Both the position numbers and the translations under genes were made by a program. The notes below the pieces were generated by a model, which had not been told where the DNA came from, searched no databases, and saw only the letters and a program-made list of their open reading frames with translations. Shown piece after piece: positions 8,908 through 16,883 of a stretch of DNA of 41,325 nt (its first letter is position 1; the number at the start of each line of letters is the position of its first letter). This DNA comes from Bacillota bacterium (GTDB lineage Bacteria; Bacillota; Sulfobacillia; RBS10-35; Bu92): positions 1-41,325 of the forward strand of contig JADBKN010000033.1 in assembly GCA_014896375.1 (NCBI GenBank), read 5' to 3'.

Positions 8908-9711
8908 TCAGCCGCCGCCGGCGGGCACGAGGCCGAGGTAGGGCGCGGGATCGACGGGATGGCCGCCGTCGCGCAGCTCAAAGTGCAGGGCCGCCGGCAG
9001 GTTGCTGCCGGGGTCGGCGAAGGCGCCCAGCCGCCCGAGCGTCTCGCCGGCGCGCACCGCCTGGCCCGCGCGTACCGCGGGCGCGTCGAGGTGCAGGTAG
9101 GCCGTGCTCCACGAGCCGTCGTGCTGGATGACGACCGCGTAGCCGGCGCCGTCGGGCGAGCGGCCGGCGAACGTGACGGTGCCGGCCGCCACCGCCCAGA
9201 CGCGGTCCCCCGGGTGCCCGGCGAAGTCGAGCCCGGTGTGGTACTGCGGCCGGCCGCCGAGCTGGCGGAAGCCGAACCAGGAGACGACGTCCCCCTGGAG
9301 CGGCCGGCGAAGCTCGCCGAGGCCGGTGGGCAGCGCCGCGGCGCCCCCTGCGTCCGGCGGCGCGCCGGCCGGCACGGCCGCGCCGCCCGCACCCGGCGCG
9401 GGCGCGGCGCCGGCGAGGGCGCGCGCCCACTCGACGAGCGTGTCGTCCCGGAGCGCGCCGCGCAGCGCCGGCAGCCAGGGCGCGGCCGGGTCCGCGCGCG
9501 CGGCGGCGAGCACGGCCGCGAGGAGCGCCGCGGCCGCCGCTGCCTCTACGGCCCAGCGCGGCACGCGGGCAGCCGCGCGGGACGCGCGCGCGGCCGGCGC
9601 CGCGCGCCCGCGCCCGAGGGCGGCGCCGCCCCAGCGCGGCCGCCGCCGGCTGCGCCGGCGGCTCTGCGCGGCCGCGCGATACCGGTACCACCACCGCCGC
9701 AGCGCCCGCAT
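8908..9711 (-). CDS. SpoIVFA-like membrane protein with M23 domain
   Basis: In Bacillus SpoIVFA holds SpoIVFB and BofA in a complex and controls pro-sigma-K cleavage. This 267-residue protein has a strongly basic N-terminus, one membrane span (about 56-74), a Pro/Gly/Ala linker, and a C-terminal M23 peptidase fold: YHTGLDFAG (zinc His and Asp), AVAAGTVTFAG, YLHL and ALHFELRDGG. The zinc-binding second His of the HxH motif is present, but the first, the general base, is Ala (AALHFE for the usual PHLHFE), so it is probably not a peptidase. It sits between rodA and the M50 gene, as spoIVFA does before spoIVFB. Start ATG 9711 (GGGGTGG upstream); GTG at 9720 or 9726 possible. Confidence 0.75.
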   Translation of the reverse strand: MRALRRWWYRYRAAAQSRRRSRRRPRWGGAALGRGRAAPAARASRAAARVPRWAVEAAAAAALLAAVLAAARADPAAPWLPALRGALRDDTLVEWARALAGAAPAPGAGGAAVPAGAPPDAGGAAALPTGLGELRRPLQGDVVSWFGFRQLGGRPQYHTGLDFAGHPGDRVWAVAAGTVTFAGRSPDGAGYAVVIQHDGSWSTAYLHLDAPAVRAGQAVRAGETLGRLGAFADPGSNLPAALHFELRDGGHPVDPAPYLGLVPAGGG

Positions 9712-9762
9712 GCCGTCCACCCCCACGGCATGTGTACGAGCTCCGCGCGCGCGGTATGAACG

Positions 9763-10911
9763 TCAGCGCCCGAAGAGCAGCTTGTGGCGCCGCATGCCCA
9801 CGGACAGCACGATGCCCAGCGCCCAGGCGTTGGCGAGGAGCGAGGAGCCGCCGTAGGAGATGAAGGGCAGGGGGATGCCCGTGACGGGCATGAGGCCGAT
9901 CGTCATGCCCACGTTGACGAGCAGCTGGAAGAGCAGCATGACGCCCGTGCCGCCCGCGAGGAGCGCGCCCTCGCGGTCGCGCGCGGACGCGGCGATGCGG
10001 AAGACGCGCCAGATGAGGAGCGCCTCGAGGACGACGAGCGCCATGGCGCCGGCGAAGCCCATGTCCTCGCCGACGACCGCGAAGATGAAGTCCGTCTGCG
10101 ACTCCGGCAGGTAGTCGTACTGGTTCAGGGCGCCGTTCGCCAGCCCCTGGCCGAAGAGGCCGCCGGAGCCGATGGCGAGCATCGACTGCCACACGTGGTA
10201 GCCGGCGCCGAGCTTGTCCGCGCCTGGGTGCAGGAAGACGAGCAGGCGGCGGATCTGATAGTCGTGCAGGAAGGGCACGGCCGACGGCGGCACGAGGCCG
10301 TGCAGGAAGGCGTACATCAGCGCCGCGACGGAACCCACGCCGGCCGCCGCGAGCGCGAGGAGGCGCGCCCCCGGCATGCCGGCCAGGTACCAGAGCCCGG
10401 CCGTGATGGCGCAGAGGACCAGCGTGCTGCCGAGATCCGGCTGCTTGAGCACCAGCGCGGCCGGCGGCAGAAGCCAGACGCCGGCCGCGAGGAGGCCGGA
10501 CCAGGTCCGGAACATCGCCTCCCGCGGCGCGTAGTAGGCCGCGAGCGCGACGATGACGATGACCTTCATGAACTCGGCCGGCTGCAGCGTGAAGGGGCCG
10601 ATGTTCACCCAGCGCGCGGCCCCGCGCGACGTCACGCCCGCCACCAGCACGAGGGCCAGAAGACCGAGGCCGAAGGCGTACAGCGGCCAGGCCCAGCGCG
10701 GCCAGACATGGTAGTCCAGCGAGGCCACGACGGCCATCCAGGCCAGCCCGAGCCCCACCCACAGCAGCTGGCGCTCTACCGTGCCCCACGTGGCGCGGTC
10801 GTGCAGGTCGAACTTCGTGGCGCTGGCGATGGCCACGACGCCGAACGCCATGAGGAGAAGAGCGATCAGCAAAAGCGTGGCATCCGCGCGCCGCCAAAGC
10901 CGCAGTTCGAT
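9763..10911 (-). CDS. rodA: RodA, SEDS peptidoglycan glycosyltransferase
   Basis: RodA polymerises lipid II during side-wall growth together with PBP2 and MreBCD. The protein has about ten membrane spans and the SEDS signatures GAARWVNIGPFTLQPAEFMK, KQPDLGSTL, LPESQTDFIFAVVGEDMG, and PLPFISYGGSSLLAN near the end. The N-terminus is unclear: conserved sequence begins at about LRLWRRADATLLL, but no ATG, GTG or TTG lies just before it. The best ribosome binding site, GGGGAGGG, is followed seven bases later by ATC (10911), used here as the boundary. TTG at 10872 would clip the first span; TTG at 11013 lies upstream of the likely transcription start. Confidence 0.9.
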   Translation of the reverse strand: MELRLWRRADATLLLIALLLMAFGVVAIASATKFDLHDRATWGTVERQLLWVGLGLAWMAVVASLDYHVWPRWAWPLYAFGLGLLALVLVAGVTSRGAARWVNIGPFTLQPAEFMKVIVIVALAAYYAPREAMFRTWSGLLAAGVWLLPPAALVLKQPDLGSTLVLCAITAGLWYLAGMPGARLLALAAAGVGSVAALMYAFLHGLVPPSAVPFLHDYQIRRLLVFLHPGADKLGAGYHVWQSMLAIGSGGLFGQGLANGALNQYDYLPESQTDFIFAVVGEDMGFAGAMALVVLEALLIWRVFRIAASARDREGALLAGGTGVMLLFQLLVNVGMTIGLMPVTGIPLPFISYGGSSLLANAWALGIVLSVGMRRHKLLFGR

Positions 10912-11014
10912 CGCCGTTCCCTCCCCGCCCAGCCGCGTCCGGACGGCGTCTCTATGCAGTATACCAACGCCGGAACGGCGCGCGGCCGCGCCCGCGCGCG
11001 GGCGCCCGCGCAAG

Positions 11015-11043
11015 TTGAAGCGCCATATCGCCTCCCGTATAAT
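11015..11043 (+). promoter_or_regulatory. Consensus promoter of hppA
   Basis: TTGAAG (11015-11020), a 17-base spacer and a perfect TATAAT (11038-11043) on the plus strand. It is the best housekeeping-type promoter in the window. The predicted start near 11050 leaves a structured leader of about 77 bases. Confidence 0.85.
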
Positions 11044-11050
11044 TGGAACG

Positions 11051-11118
11051 GTTTGCAGGGCTTTACAAACGAAAATTCGGGAGGAGGGGTGGCCGGACTT
11101 CGCCGGTCGAAGTCCGGG
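11051..11118 (+). promoter_or_regulatory. Structured 5' leader of hppA
   Basis: Two hairpins flank the ribosome binding site. The first is GTTTG/CAAAC (11051-11055 with 11066-11070), right at the predicted transcript 5' end. The second is a perfect 10-base-pair stem with a 5-base loop (11093-11102 with 11108-11117). Between them lies GGGAGGAGGGG. The second hairpin is followed by TTCTATTTG, ending in the likely TTG start. It may act as a weak terminator, or fold to bring the distant Shine-Dalgarno close to the start. No known riboswitch motif was recognised. Confidence 0.5.
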
Positions 11119-11126
11119 CGTTCTAT

Positions 11127-13151
11127 TTGAGTGGACAAGGTTTCTGGCTGCCGTTCATCGCCGGCCTGGCCGCCGTCGCGTACGCCGTCTACCTGATCCG
11201 CTGGGTCACGAGCCGCCCTGCGGGGACGGAGACGATGCAGGCGATCTCCAACGCCATCCGTGAAGGCGCGATGGCCTACCTCAACCGCCAGTACCAGACG
11301 ATCGGCATCGTGGCGGCGGTGCTCTTCCTCATCCTCGGCTTCGGCCTAGGGTGGAACCAGGCGCTTTTCTTCCTCATCGGCGCGGCGCTCTCCGCCTCGG
11401 CCGGCTACATCGGCATGAGCGTGGCCGTGCGCTCCAACGTGCGCACCGCGCAGGCCGCGCGGGACCAGGGCCTGCCGGGCGCGCTGGCCGTGGCCGTGCG
11501 CGGCGGCGCCGTCACGGGCCTGTTCGTCGTGGGGCTCGGCCTTCTCGGGGTGACGATCCTCACCTGGATCACGAAGAACCCCTCGCTGCTCGTGGGCTTC
11601 GGCTTCGGCGCGAGCCTCATCAGCGCCTTCGCGCGCCTCGGCGGCGGCATCTACACGAAGGCCGCGGACGTGGGCGCCGACCTCGTCGGCAAGGTCGAGG
11701 CCGGCATCCCTGAGGACGACCCGCGCAACCCGGCCGTGATCGCCGACAACGTCGGCGACAACGTCGGCGATGACGCCGGCATGGCCGCGGACCTCTTCGA
11801 AACGTACGCCGTCACGGCAGTGGCAGCCATGCTGCTCGGCTACCTGCTCTTCCACGGCCGCCTTGAGGCGCTCCTCTACCCGCTTGTGCTGGGCGGCATC
11901 GCGGTCGTGGCCTCGATCATCGGCATCCTCTGCATGCGCACGTCCGGCACGCGCGGCCGCGTGACGAACGCCCTTTACCTCGGTGTGGCCGTGGCCGCCG
12001 TCCTCGGCATGGCCGGCTTCTACTTCGCCTCCAAGGCGCTCATGGGCTGGGTCGGCGACGAGACGATCCCCGGCGGCTATCTCGGCCTTTTCTGGTCGTC
12101 GGTCGTCGGCATCCTCGTGACGGCGGCGATCATCGCCCTGACGGAGTACTACACGGGCACGCAGTACCCGCCTGTGCGCTCCATCGCGAAGGCCTCGGAG
12201 ACGGGCCACGCGACAAACATCATCACCGGCCTCGCCGTCGGCCTGAAGGCGACGGCCCTGCCGGTCGTCGCCGTCGTGCTCGGCATCCTCTTCTCCTACC
12301 ACTTCGCGGGCGTGTACGGCGTGGGCGTGGCGGCGATGGCCATGCTGTCGCTCACCGGCATCATCGTCACGCTGGACGCCTTCGGGCCGATCACCGACAA
12401 CGCCGGCGGCATCGCGGAGATGTCCGGCCTTCCGGACAGCGTCCGCGAGGTGACGGACGCCCTGGACGCGGTCGGCAACACCACGAAGGCGGTGACGAAG
12501 GGCTACGCCATCGCCAGCGCCGGCCTCGCGGCCGTCGTGCTCTTCAGCTCTTACGTGGAGGAACTCTCGCGCAACGCGAGCGGCAAGGCCTTCGCCTTCA
12601 GTCTCAGCGATCCGTACGTCCTCATCGGGCTCTTCCTCGGCGGCATCCTGCCCTTCCTCTTCGCCTCCTACTCCATGGAGGCGGTGGGCCGCGCGGCCGG
12701 TGAGGTCGTGAAGGAGGTGCGCCGCCAGTTCCGCGAGATCAAGGGCATCATGGAGGGCACGGCCAAGCCCGACTACGCGCGCACAGTCGACATCGTCACG
12801 CGCGCGGCCATCCGTGAGATGATCCTGCCGGCCTTGATCCCGGTGCTCTCGCCGGTCATCATCGGGCTCGTCTTCGGTCCGGTGGCGCTGGGCGGCGCGC
12901 TTGTGGGATCCATCGTGACGGGACTCTTCCTCGCCATCCAGATGACGAGCGGCGGCGCCGCGTGGGACAACGCGAAGAAGTACATCGAGGAAGGCCACCA
13001 CGGCGGCAAGGGCACGGAGGCGCACGCGGCGGCCGTCACGGGCGACACCGTGGGCGATCCGTTCAAGGACACGGCCGGCCCGGCCATCAACCCGATGATC
13101 AAGATCATCAACATCGTGGCGTTGCTTCTGGCGCCGTTCCTCGTCCACTGA
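11127..13151 (+). CDS. hppA: Membrane proton-translocating pyrophosphatase, K+-independent type
   Basis: HppA couples hydrolysis of cytoplasmic pyrophosphate to proton pumping across the membrane. The 674-residue protein has about 16 spans and the pyrophosphate/Mg site motifs [21 protein letters not shown] (about 179-199) and [19 protein letters not shown] (about 206-224), plus a C-terminal [20 protein letters not shown]. The segment [14 protein letters not shown] has Lys at about 454, at the site where K+-dependent enzymes have Ala, so K+ independence is predicted. The start is taken as TTG 11127, giving the usual hydrophobic beginning ([19 protein letters not shown]); there is no adjacent ribosome binding site. 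It lies opposite to its neighbours, between the min operon and rodA. Confidence 0.95.
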   Translation: MSGQGFWLPFIAGLAAVAYAVYLIRWVTSRPAGTETMQAISNAIREGAMAYLNRQYQTIGIVAAVLFLILGFGLGWNQALFFLIGAALSASAGYIGMSVAVRSNVRTAQAARDQGLPGALAVAVRGGAVTGLFVVGLGLLGVTILTWITKNPSLLVGFGFGASLISAFARLGGGIYTKAADVGADLVGKVEAGIPEDDPRNPAVIADNVGDNVGDDAGMAADLFETYAVTAVAAMLLGYLLFHGRLEALLYPLVLGGIAVVASIIGILCMRTSGTRGRVTNALYLGVAVAAVLGMAGFYFASKALMGWVGDETIPGGYLGLFWSSVVGILVTAAIIALTEYYTGTQYPPVRSIAKASETGHATNIITGLAVGLKATALPVVAVVLGILFSYHFAGVYGVGVAAMAMLSLTGIIVTLDAFGPITDNAGGIAEMSGLPDSVREVTDALDAVGNTTKAVTKGYAIASAGLAAVVLFSSYVEELSRNASGKAFAFSLSDPYVLIGLFLGGILPFLFASYSMEAVGRAAGEVVKEVRRQFREIKGIMEGTAKPDYARTVDIVTRAAIREMILPALIPVLSPVIIGLVFGPVALGGALVGSIVTGLFLAIQMTSGGAAWDNAKKYIEEGHHGGKGTEAHAAAVTGDTVGDPFKDTAGPAINPMIKIINIVALLLAPFLVH

Positions 13152-13181
13152 CGGGGACCGGAGGAAGGTGCGACGGCGCGG

Positions 13182-13216
13182 CGGGCCGCCCTGCGGGGCG
13201 GCCCGTTCTCTCTTTG
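13182..13216 (+). terminator. Rho-independent terminator of hppA
   Basis: A perfect 10-base-pair GC stem (13182-13191 with 13196-13205, loop TGCG) is followed by TTCTCTCTTTG, 30 bases after the hppA stop. The convergent SWIM gene ends just beyond it. Confidence 0.85.
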
Positions 13217-13233
13217 CCTTCCTTCCGTTTGAC

Positions 13234-14913
13234 CTATCGTTCGGGTGACGGGTGCGACGCGTCCGCGCCGTCCTCTCTTCTGTCGTCCGCGCCGCCGGCC
13301 AACCGCCACCAGGCTCGCCGCCGCGCCTCGCCGCCGGCCGCCGCCAGCTGCCCGCCGAAGGCGACGAGCGCCTGGGCCTCGTCCTCCTCCCCGGCCGCGC
13401 GCAGGACGGCGACGCCCGCCGCCAGGTAGCGCAGGGCGAGGAGCGGGGCGTCCGGGGCGAGGGCCTCGGCCACGGCGCGCCAGCGTGCGGCCCGGGCGGC
13501 GGCCGCGGGCGCGGGACCGCCCGCCGCAGGAGCCGTACCGGGGGCGCGCCGCCCGCTGTCATGGGGCTCCGGCCAGTGGGCCGCGGCCAGTCGCTCCGCC
13601 GCGGCGCGCGCCGCCTCCGCCCAGGCGCCCGTCGCCTGAAGCGCCGTGCGCAGGTCGCGGTAGGCGCGCACGGTGGGCGCCTCCTCGAAGTTGGCGGCCA
13701 GGTACGGTGCCGCCTCCTCCGGGCGGCCGAGCTGCATGAGCGCCAGCGCCAGCTGGCGCCGGAACCAGGGCACGAGCGGCGGCGCCGCGCGCTCAAGCCC
13801 GGCGCGGGCGGCGTCCGCCGCGCGCGCCCAGTCTCCCGCCGCCATCCAGGCGCGCACGCGGCCCTCATCGGCCTCCTCAAGATCGGCGCAGAGCTCCCAG
13901 ACGGCCGCGGCGCGCTCCGGCCGGCCGGCCTCGCTCCAGCCCGCGGCCCACGCGCGCGCCGCCGCCGCGCGCCGCGCGCGCGCGTCGGCATCGCCCTCGA
14001 GCTCCGCGCGGCGCGCCGCCGCGGCCGCACGTATGGCGGCCGCCTCCCAGCGCGCCGCGGCCTCCTCCGGTAGAAGGCGCCAGGCCGCGCGCAGGAGGCG
14101 CAGTGCATCGCCGAAAGCCGGCCGTTCGAGCGCGGCTGCCAGTTCCGCGGCGCGGTCGAAGGCGCGCCGGGCCCGCGCGCGGCCCCCGCCGGCCGTCCCC
14201 GGGCCGTGCCCCTCCAACGCGGCCAGCGCCTGCTGCACGGCCTCCCGCGCCGGCCCCGAGGGAAGCCCGGGCAGGCGGCGCGCCCAGAGGGCCAGCGACG
14301 CCCACCGCCAGGCGGCCTCCAGGTGCTCGGCCGGTCCGCGCGGCCGGGTGCGCTCCGCCTCCGCCCGGAGGCGCACGGCGCAGCGCAGCCAGAGCGAGCG
14401 CGCCTCTTCCTCCGGCAGCTCCGGCGGCGCCTCAAGGATCGCATCGAGCGGTGCGTCGTCCCATGAGAATCCGCCGGCCGCCCCCGCAGCGCGCGCCGCG
14501 CGCAGGAACGGTTCCAGCCCGGGTGCGGCAGGGCCGGCGAACGCCTCCTCCAGCGCGGACGCCAGCGCCTCCGGCCGCGCGCGCAGCGCGGCCGCCAGCG
14601 CGTCGAGGTCCGCAAACCGCCCGGGATCCTCGGCCCAGACGAGCAGGAGGGCGGCGGCATGCTTGCAGGGCTGCGAGCGGAGCGGGCAGGTGCAGGTCGT
14701 GCGCGGGCGCTCCGTGGAGAGGTCGGCCGAGACGTGGTAGACCTCGCCGCCCTCCACCTCGCCGGCGATGCGCGCGCCGCGGCGCACGAGGCCGCGCACG
14801 CGCCCGAGGAGGACGTAATCGCGCCCGCGCTCCAGGGTGCGCGGCGGCACGAGGAGGGCCACATCGACGGGGCTCAGCCGCCGCGGCGGGACGGCGCCGT
14901 CGCCGTGGGGCAT
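13234..14913 (-). CDS. SWIM zinc-finger protein, function unknown
   Basis: A 559-residue protein. Residues 1-95 hold a SWIM zinc finger of pattern CxC-x(n)-CxH: CTCPLRSQPCKHAAALLLVW at about 73-92, a fold that binds DNA or proteins. The remaining ~460 residues are helical, rich in Ala, Arg, Glu and Trp, with repeated AxxWxxAxx-type helices suggestive of TPR-like repeats (PERAAAVWELCADL, GDWARAADAARAGL, GRPEEAAPYLAANF). No enzyme domain was found. The ATG at 14913 comes one base after the minE stop (TGAGATG) and has no ribosome binding site of its own, so translation is probably coupled to minE. Its job is unknown; it ends the shape-division operon. Confidence 0.85.
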   Translation of the reverse strand: MPHGDGAVPPRRLSPVDVALLVPPRTLERGRDYVLLGRVRGLVRRGARIAGEVEGGEVYHVSADLSTERPRTTCTCPLRSQPCKHAAALLLVWAEDPGRFADLDALAAALRARPEALASALEEAFAGPAAPGLEPFLRAARAAGAAGGFSWDDAPLDAILEAPPELPEEEARSLWLRCAVRLRAEAERTRPRGPAEHLEAAWRWASLALWARRLPGLPSGPAREAVQQALAALEGHGPGTAGGGRARARRAFDRAAELAAALERPAFGDALRLLRAAWRLLPEEAAARWEAAAIRAAAAARRAELEGDADARARRAAAARAWAAGWSEAGRPERAAAVWELCADLEEADEGRVRAWMAAGDWARAADAARAGLERAAPPLVPWFRRQLALALMQLGRPEEAAPYLAANFEEAPTVRAYRDLRTALQATGAWAEAARAAAERLAAAHWPEPHDSGRRAPGTAPAAGGPAPAAAARAARWRAVAEALAPDAPLLALRYLAAGVAVLRAAGEEDEAQALVAFGGQLAAAGGEARRRAWWRLAGGADDRREDGADASHPSPER

Positions 14914-14914
14914 C

Positions 14915-15181
14915 TCAGACGCCGCGCTTCAACCGCCGGACGGGGATGCTGGCCACGAGGGACACGGAGTCGTCCTGGCGGCTCAGCTCGAGCTCCATGC
15001 CCTCCTCGTCGATCTCCATGTACCGGCGCAGGACCTGGAGGATGTCCTCCTTGAGCGTGGCGACGAGGTTGGGCGCCACGCTGGCGCGGTCGTGCACGAG
15101 GACCAGCCGCAGCCGCTCCTTCGCCACGTCCTTGCTCCGTTGCCCGCGGTCACCGAACAGGCGCTGCATAAGCGTCGCCAT
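14915..15181 (-). CDS. minE: Cell-division topological specificity factor MinE
   Basis: MinE drives MinD off the membrane and makes MinCD oscillate so that the division septum forms at mid-cell. The 88-residue protein has the N-terminal membrane-binding segment (MATLMQRLFG), the MinD-stimulating stretch (SKDVAKERLRLVLVHDRA), and the beta-rich dimerisation domain (VATLKEDILQVLRRYMEID). The ATG overlaps the minD stop by one base (TGATG), a coupling signal. B. subtilis lacks MinE and uses DivIVA; presence here fits the clostridial type of Min system. Confidence 0.93.
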   Translation of the reverse strand: MATLMQRLFGDRGQRSKDVAKERLRLVLVHDRASVAPNLVATLKEDILQVLRRYMEIDEEGMELELSRQDDSVSLVASIPVRRLKRGV

Positions 15182-15975
15182 CAGACCCCGCCCCACAGCC
15201 GGCGCAGGCGGCCGAAGAGGGACGGTTGCGCATCGTGGACCACCATCGGCACCTCTTCGCCCATCAGCCGGCGGGCGATATCACGGTACGCCGTGCCGGC
15301 CTTGGATTCGCGGCTGAGCGCCGCCGGCTCGCCGCGGTTCGTGGAGACGACGATGTACTCGTCCTCCGGCACCACGCCCAGGAGGCCGATGGCGAGGATG
15401 TCGAGGATGTCCTCGATCTCCATCATGTCCCCGCGCTTGACCATCTGGGGCCGCAGGCGGTTGATGATGAGGCGCGGGTCGCGGATGCCCTCGGCCTCAA
15501 GGAGGCCGATGATGCGGTCGGCGTCGCGCACGGCCGCGACCTCCGGCGTGGTCACGATCACCGCCTGGTCCGCGCCGGCCACCGCGTTCTTGAAGCCCTG
15601 CTCGATGCCGGCGGGGCAGTCGACGAGGACGAAGTCGAACTCCGCCTTCAGCTCCGTGACCAGCTGGCGCATCTGGTCCGGCGAGACGGCCGTCTTGTCC
15701 TTCGTCTGCGCGGCCGGCAGGAGGTAGAGGTTGTCGAAGCGCTTGTCGCGGATGAGCGCCTGACGCAGCTTGGCGTACCCCTCGACGACGTCGACCAGGT
15801 CGTAGACGATGCGGTTCTCAAGGCCGAGGACCAGGTCGAGGTTGCGCAGGCCGATGTCCGCGTCGACGAGCGCCACGCTCTTGCCGGCGGCCGCGAGGGC
15901 GCTGCCGACGTTCGCCGACGTGGTCGTCTTGCCGACCCCGCCCTTGCCCGAGGTGATGACGATCGCTGTACCCAA
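15181..15975 (-). CDS. minD: Septum-site ATPase MinD
   Basis: MinD is a ParA-type ATPase that binds the membrane when ATP-bound and recruits MinC. The 264-residue protein has the deviant Walker A GKGGVGKTT at 10-18, DADIGLRNLD (switch I region), VLVDCPAGIEQGF (Walker B/switch II), and a C-terminal amphipathic membrane helix SLFGRLRRLWGGV. The start is TTG 15975, seven bases after AGGAGG; this gives the family N-terminus (M)GTAIVITSGKGG. An ATG further upstream adds residues the family lacks. Confidence 0.96.
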   Translation of the reverse strand: MGTAIVITSGKGGVGKTTTSANVGSALAAAGKSVALVDADIGLRNLDLVLGLENRIVYDLVDVVEGYAKLRQALIRDKRFDNLYLLPAAQTKDKTAVSPDQMRQLVTELKAEFDFVLVDCPAGIEQGFKNAVAGADQAVIVTTPEVAAVRDADRIIGLLEAEGIRDPRLIINRLRPQMVKRGDMMEIEDILDILAIGLLGVVPEDEYIVVSTNRGEPAALSRESKAGTAYRDIARRLMGEEVPMVVHDAQPSLFGRLRRLWGGV

Positions 15976-16006
15976 AGGCCAACCTCCTATCGACGTTTCC
16001 ACCGCG

Positions 16007-16780
16007 TCACATGGCGACGCCCGCGGCGAGGTCGTGATACGACTCGATCACGATCACGCCGTTGCGCACGCGCGCCACTTCCGGCCCCGGGGCGGAGTGG
16101 ACGTCGTCGTCCGGCGGGCGGCTGATGTGGTGGGCGATGCGCAGCTGCATGGGCTCCAGGCGGATGGCGGCGATGACGGCCGCCTCGTCGCCCCGCGCGC
16201 CCGCGTGGGCGAGCCCGCGCAGGCAGCCCATGACGATGATGTCGCCCCCGGCGACGACCTCCGCTCCGGGGTTGACATCCCCCAGCACGACGACGTGCCC
16301 GGCCGAGACGATGCGCTGCCCGGAGCGCACCGTGCGGCGGATGAGCTGGGCCGGCTCGCCCTCGGCGCCCAGAGGCGCGGCCGGCGGGCGGCGCAGGGGA
16401 AGGCGCTCGACGCGGATCTCCGCGCGGCCCCCCTCCGGCGCCGGGGTGCGCGCAAGAGCCGGCGCGGCGGCCGCCGCGGCGGCCGGCTCGGGCGCGGGCT
16501 CCGGCGCCGCCTCCGGCCAGCCGGTGCCGGCGCTGTCGATGATCTGCACGATGCGCACCCCGACATAGCGGTTGACGATCGCCTCAAGCTCCAGGAGCTG
16601 GCTCGTCGTCAGCAGCCGGGCGCCGACATCGATGGTGACGGCCGAGCCGACGTTCCCCGGGCGCAGCTCGGCGAGTTCCGCCTCCAGGCGCTCGCACAGC
16701 ATGTGGAAGTCGCCGTCTTCGGAAAGCCGGATGACGAGACCGCTCCGGCCTCGGCGGAGCGAGATGGGATCGCCGGACAT
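16007..16780 (-). CDS. minC: Septum-site inhibitor MinC
   Basis: MinC blocks FtsZ assembly away from mid-cell. The 257-residue protein has an N-terminal FtsZ-inhibiting domain (about 1-110), a long Ala/Pro linker (about 113-140), and a C-terminal beta-helix that binds MinD, seen as VRSGQRIVSAGHVVVLGDVN, then GAEVVAGGDIIVMGCLRGLAHAG. The ATG at 16780 has GGAGG in front. minD follows after 31 bases. The linker is longer and more Ala/Pro-rich than usual. Confidence 0.95.
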   Translation of the reverse strand: MSGDPISLRRGRSGLVIRLSEDGDFHMLCERLEAELAELRPGNVGSAVTIDVGARLLTTSQLLELEAIVNRYVGVRIVQIIDSAGTGWPEAAPEPAPEPAAAAAAAPALARTPAPEGGRAEIRVERLPLRRPPAAPLGAEGEPAQLIRRTVRSGQRIVSAGHVVVLGDVNPGAEVVAGGDIIVMGCLRGLAHAGARGDEAAVIAAIRLEPMQLRIAHHISRPPDDDVHSAPGPEVARVRNGVIVIESYHDLAAGVAM

Positions 16781-16883
16781 GCTCTCCCTCCAAGCTCGTC
16801 CACCTATTCGCCACCCGGCGGGACGTCCCTTCACCGCCGGGCGCGGCCCGGAGCGGAATCCATCGCGCCGATCGACAAGACGG

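Noticed and set aside
11051-11118. Fluoride riboswitch before hppA
   Set aside because: The conserved GGNGATGG-type core and pseudoknot bases are not present.
11089-11130. 13-codon leader peptide before hppA
   Set aside because: Its GTG is only one base from AGGAGG, too close for normal initiation; kept only as a possibility in a finding.
11346-14864. Minus-strand open frame of over 1100 codons across hppA and the SWIM gene
   Set aside because: It is antisense to hppA over most of its length and out of frame with the SWIM gene, which have clear motifs.
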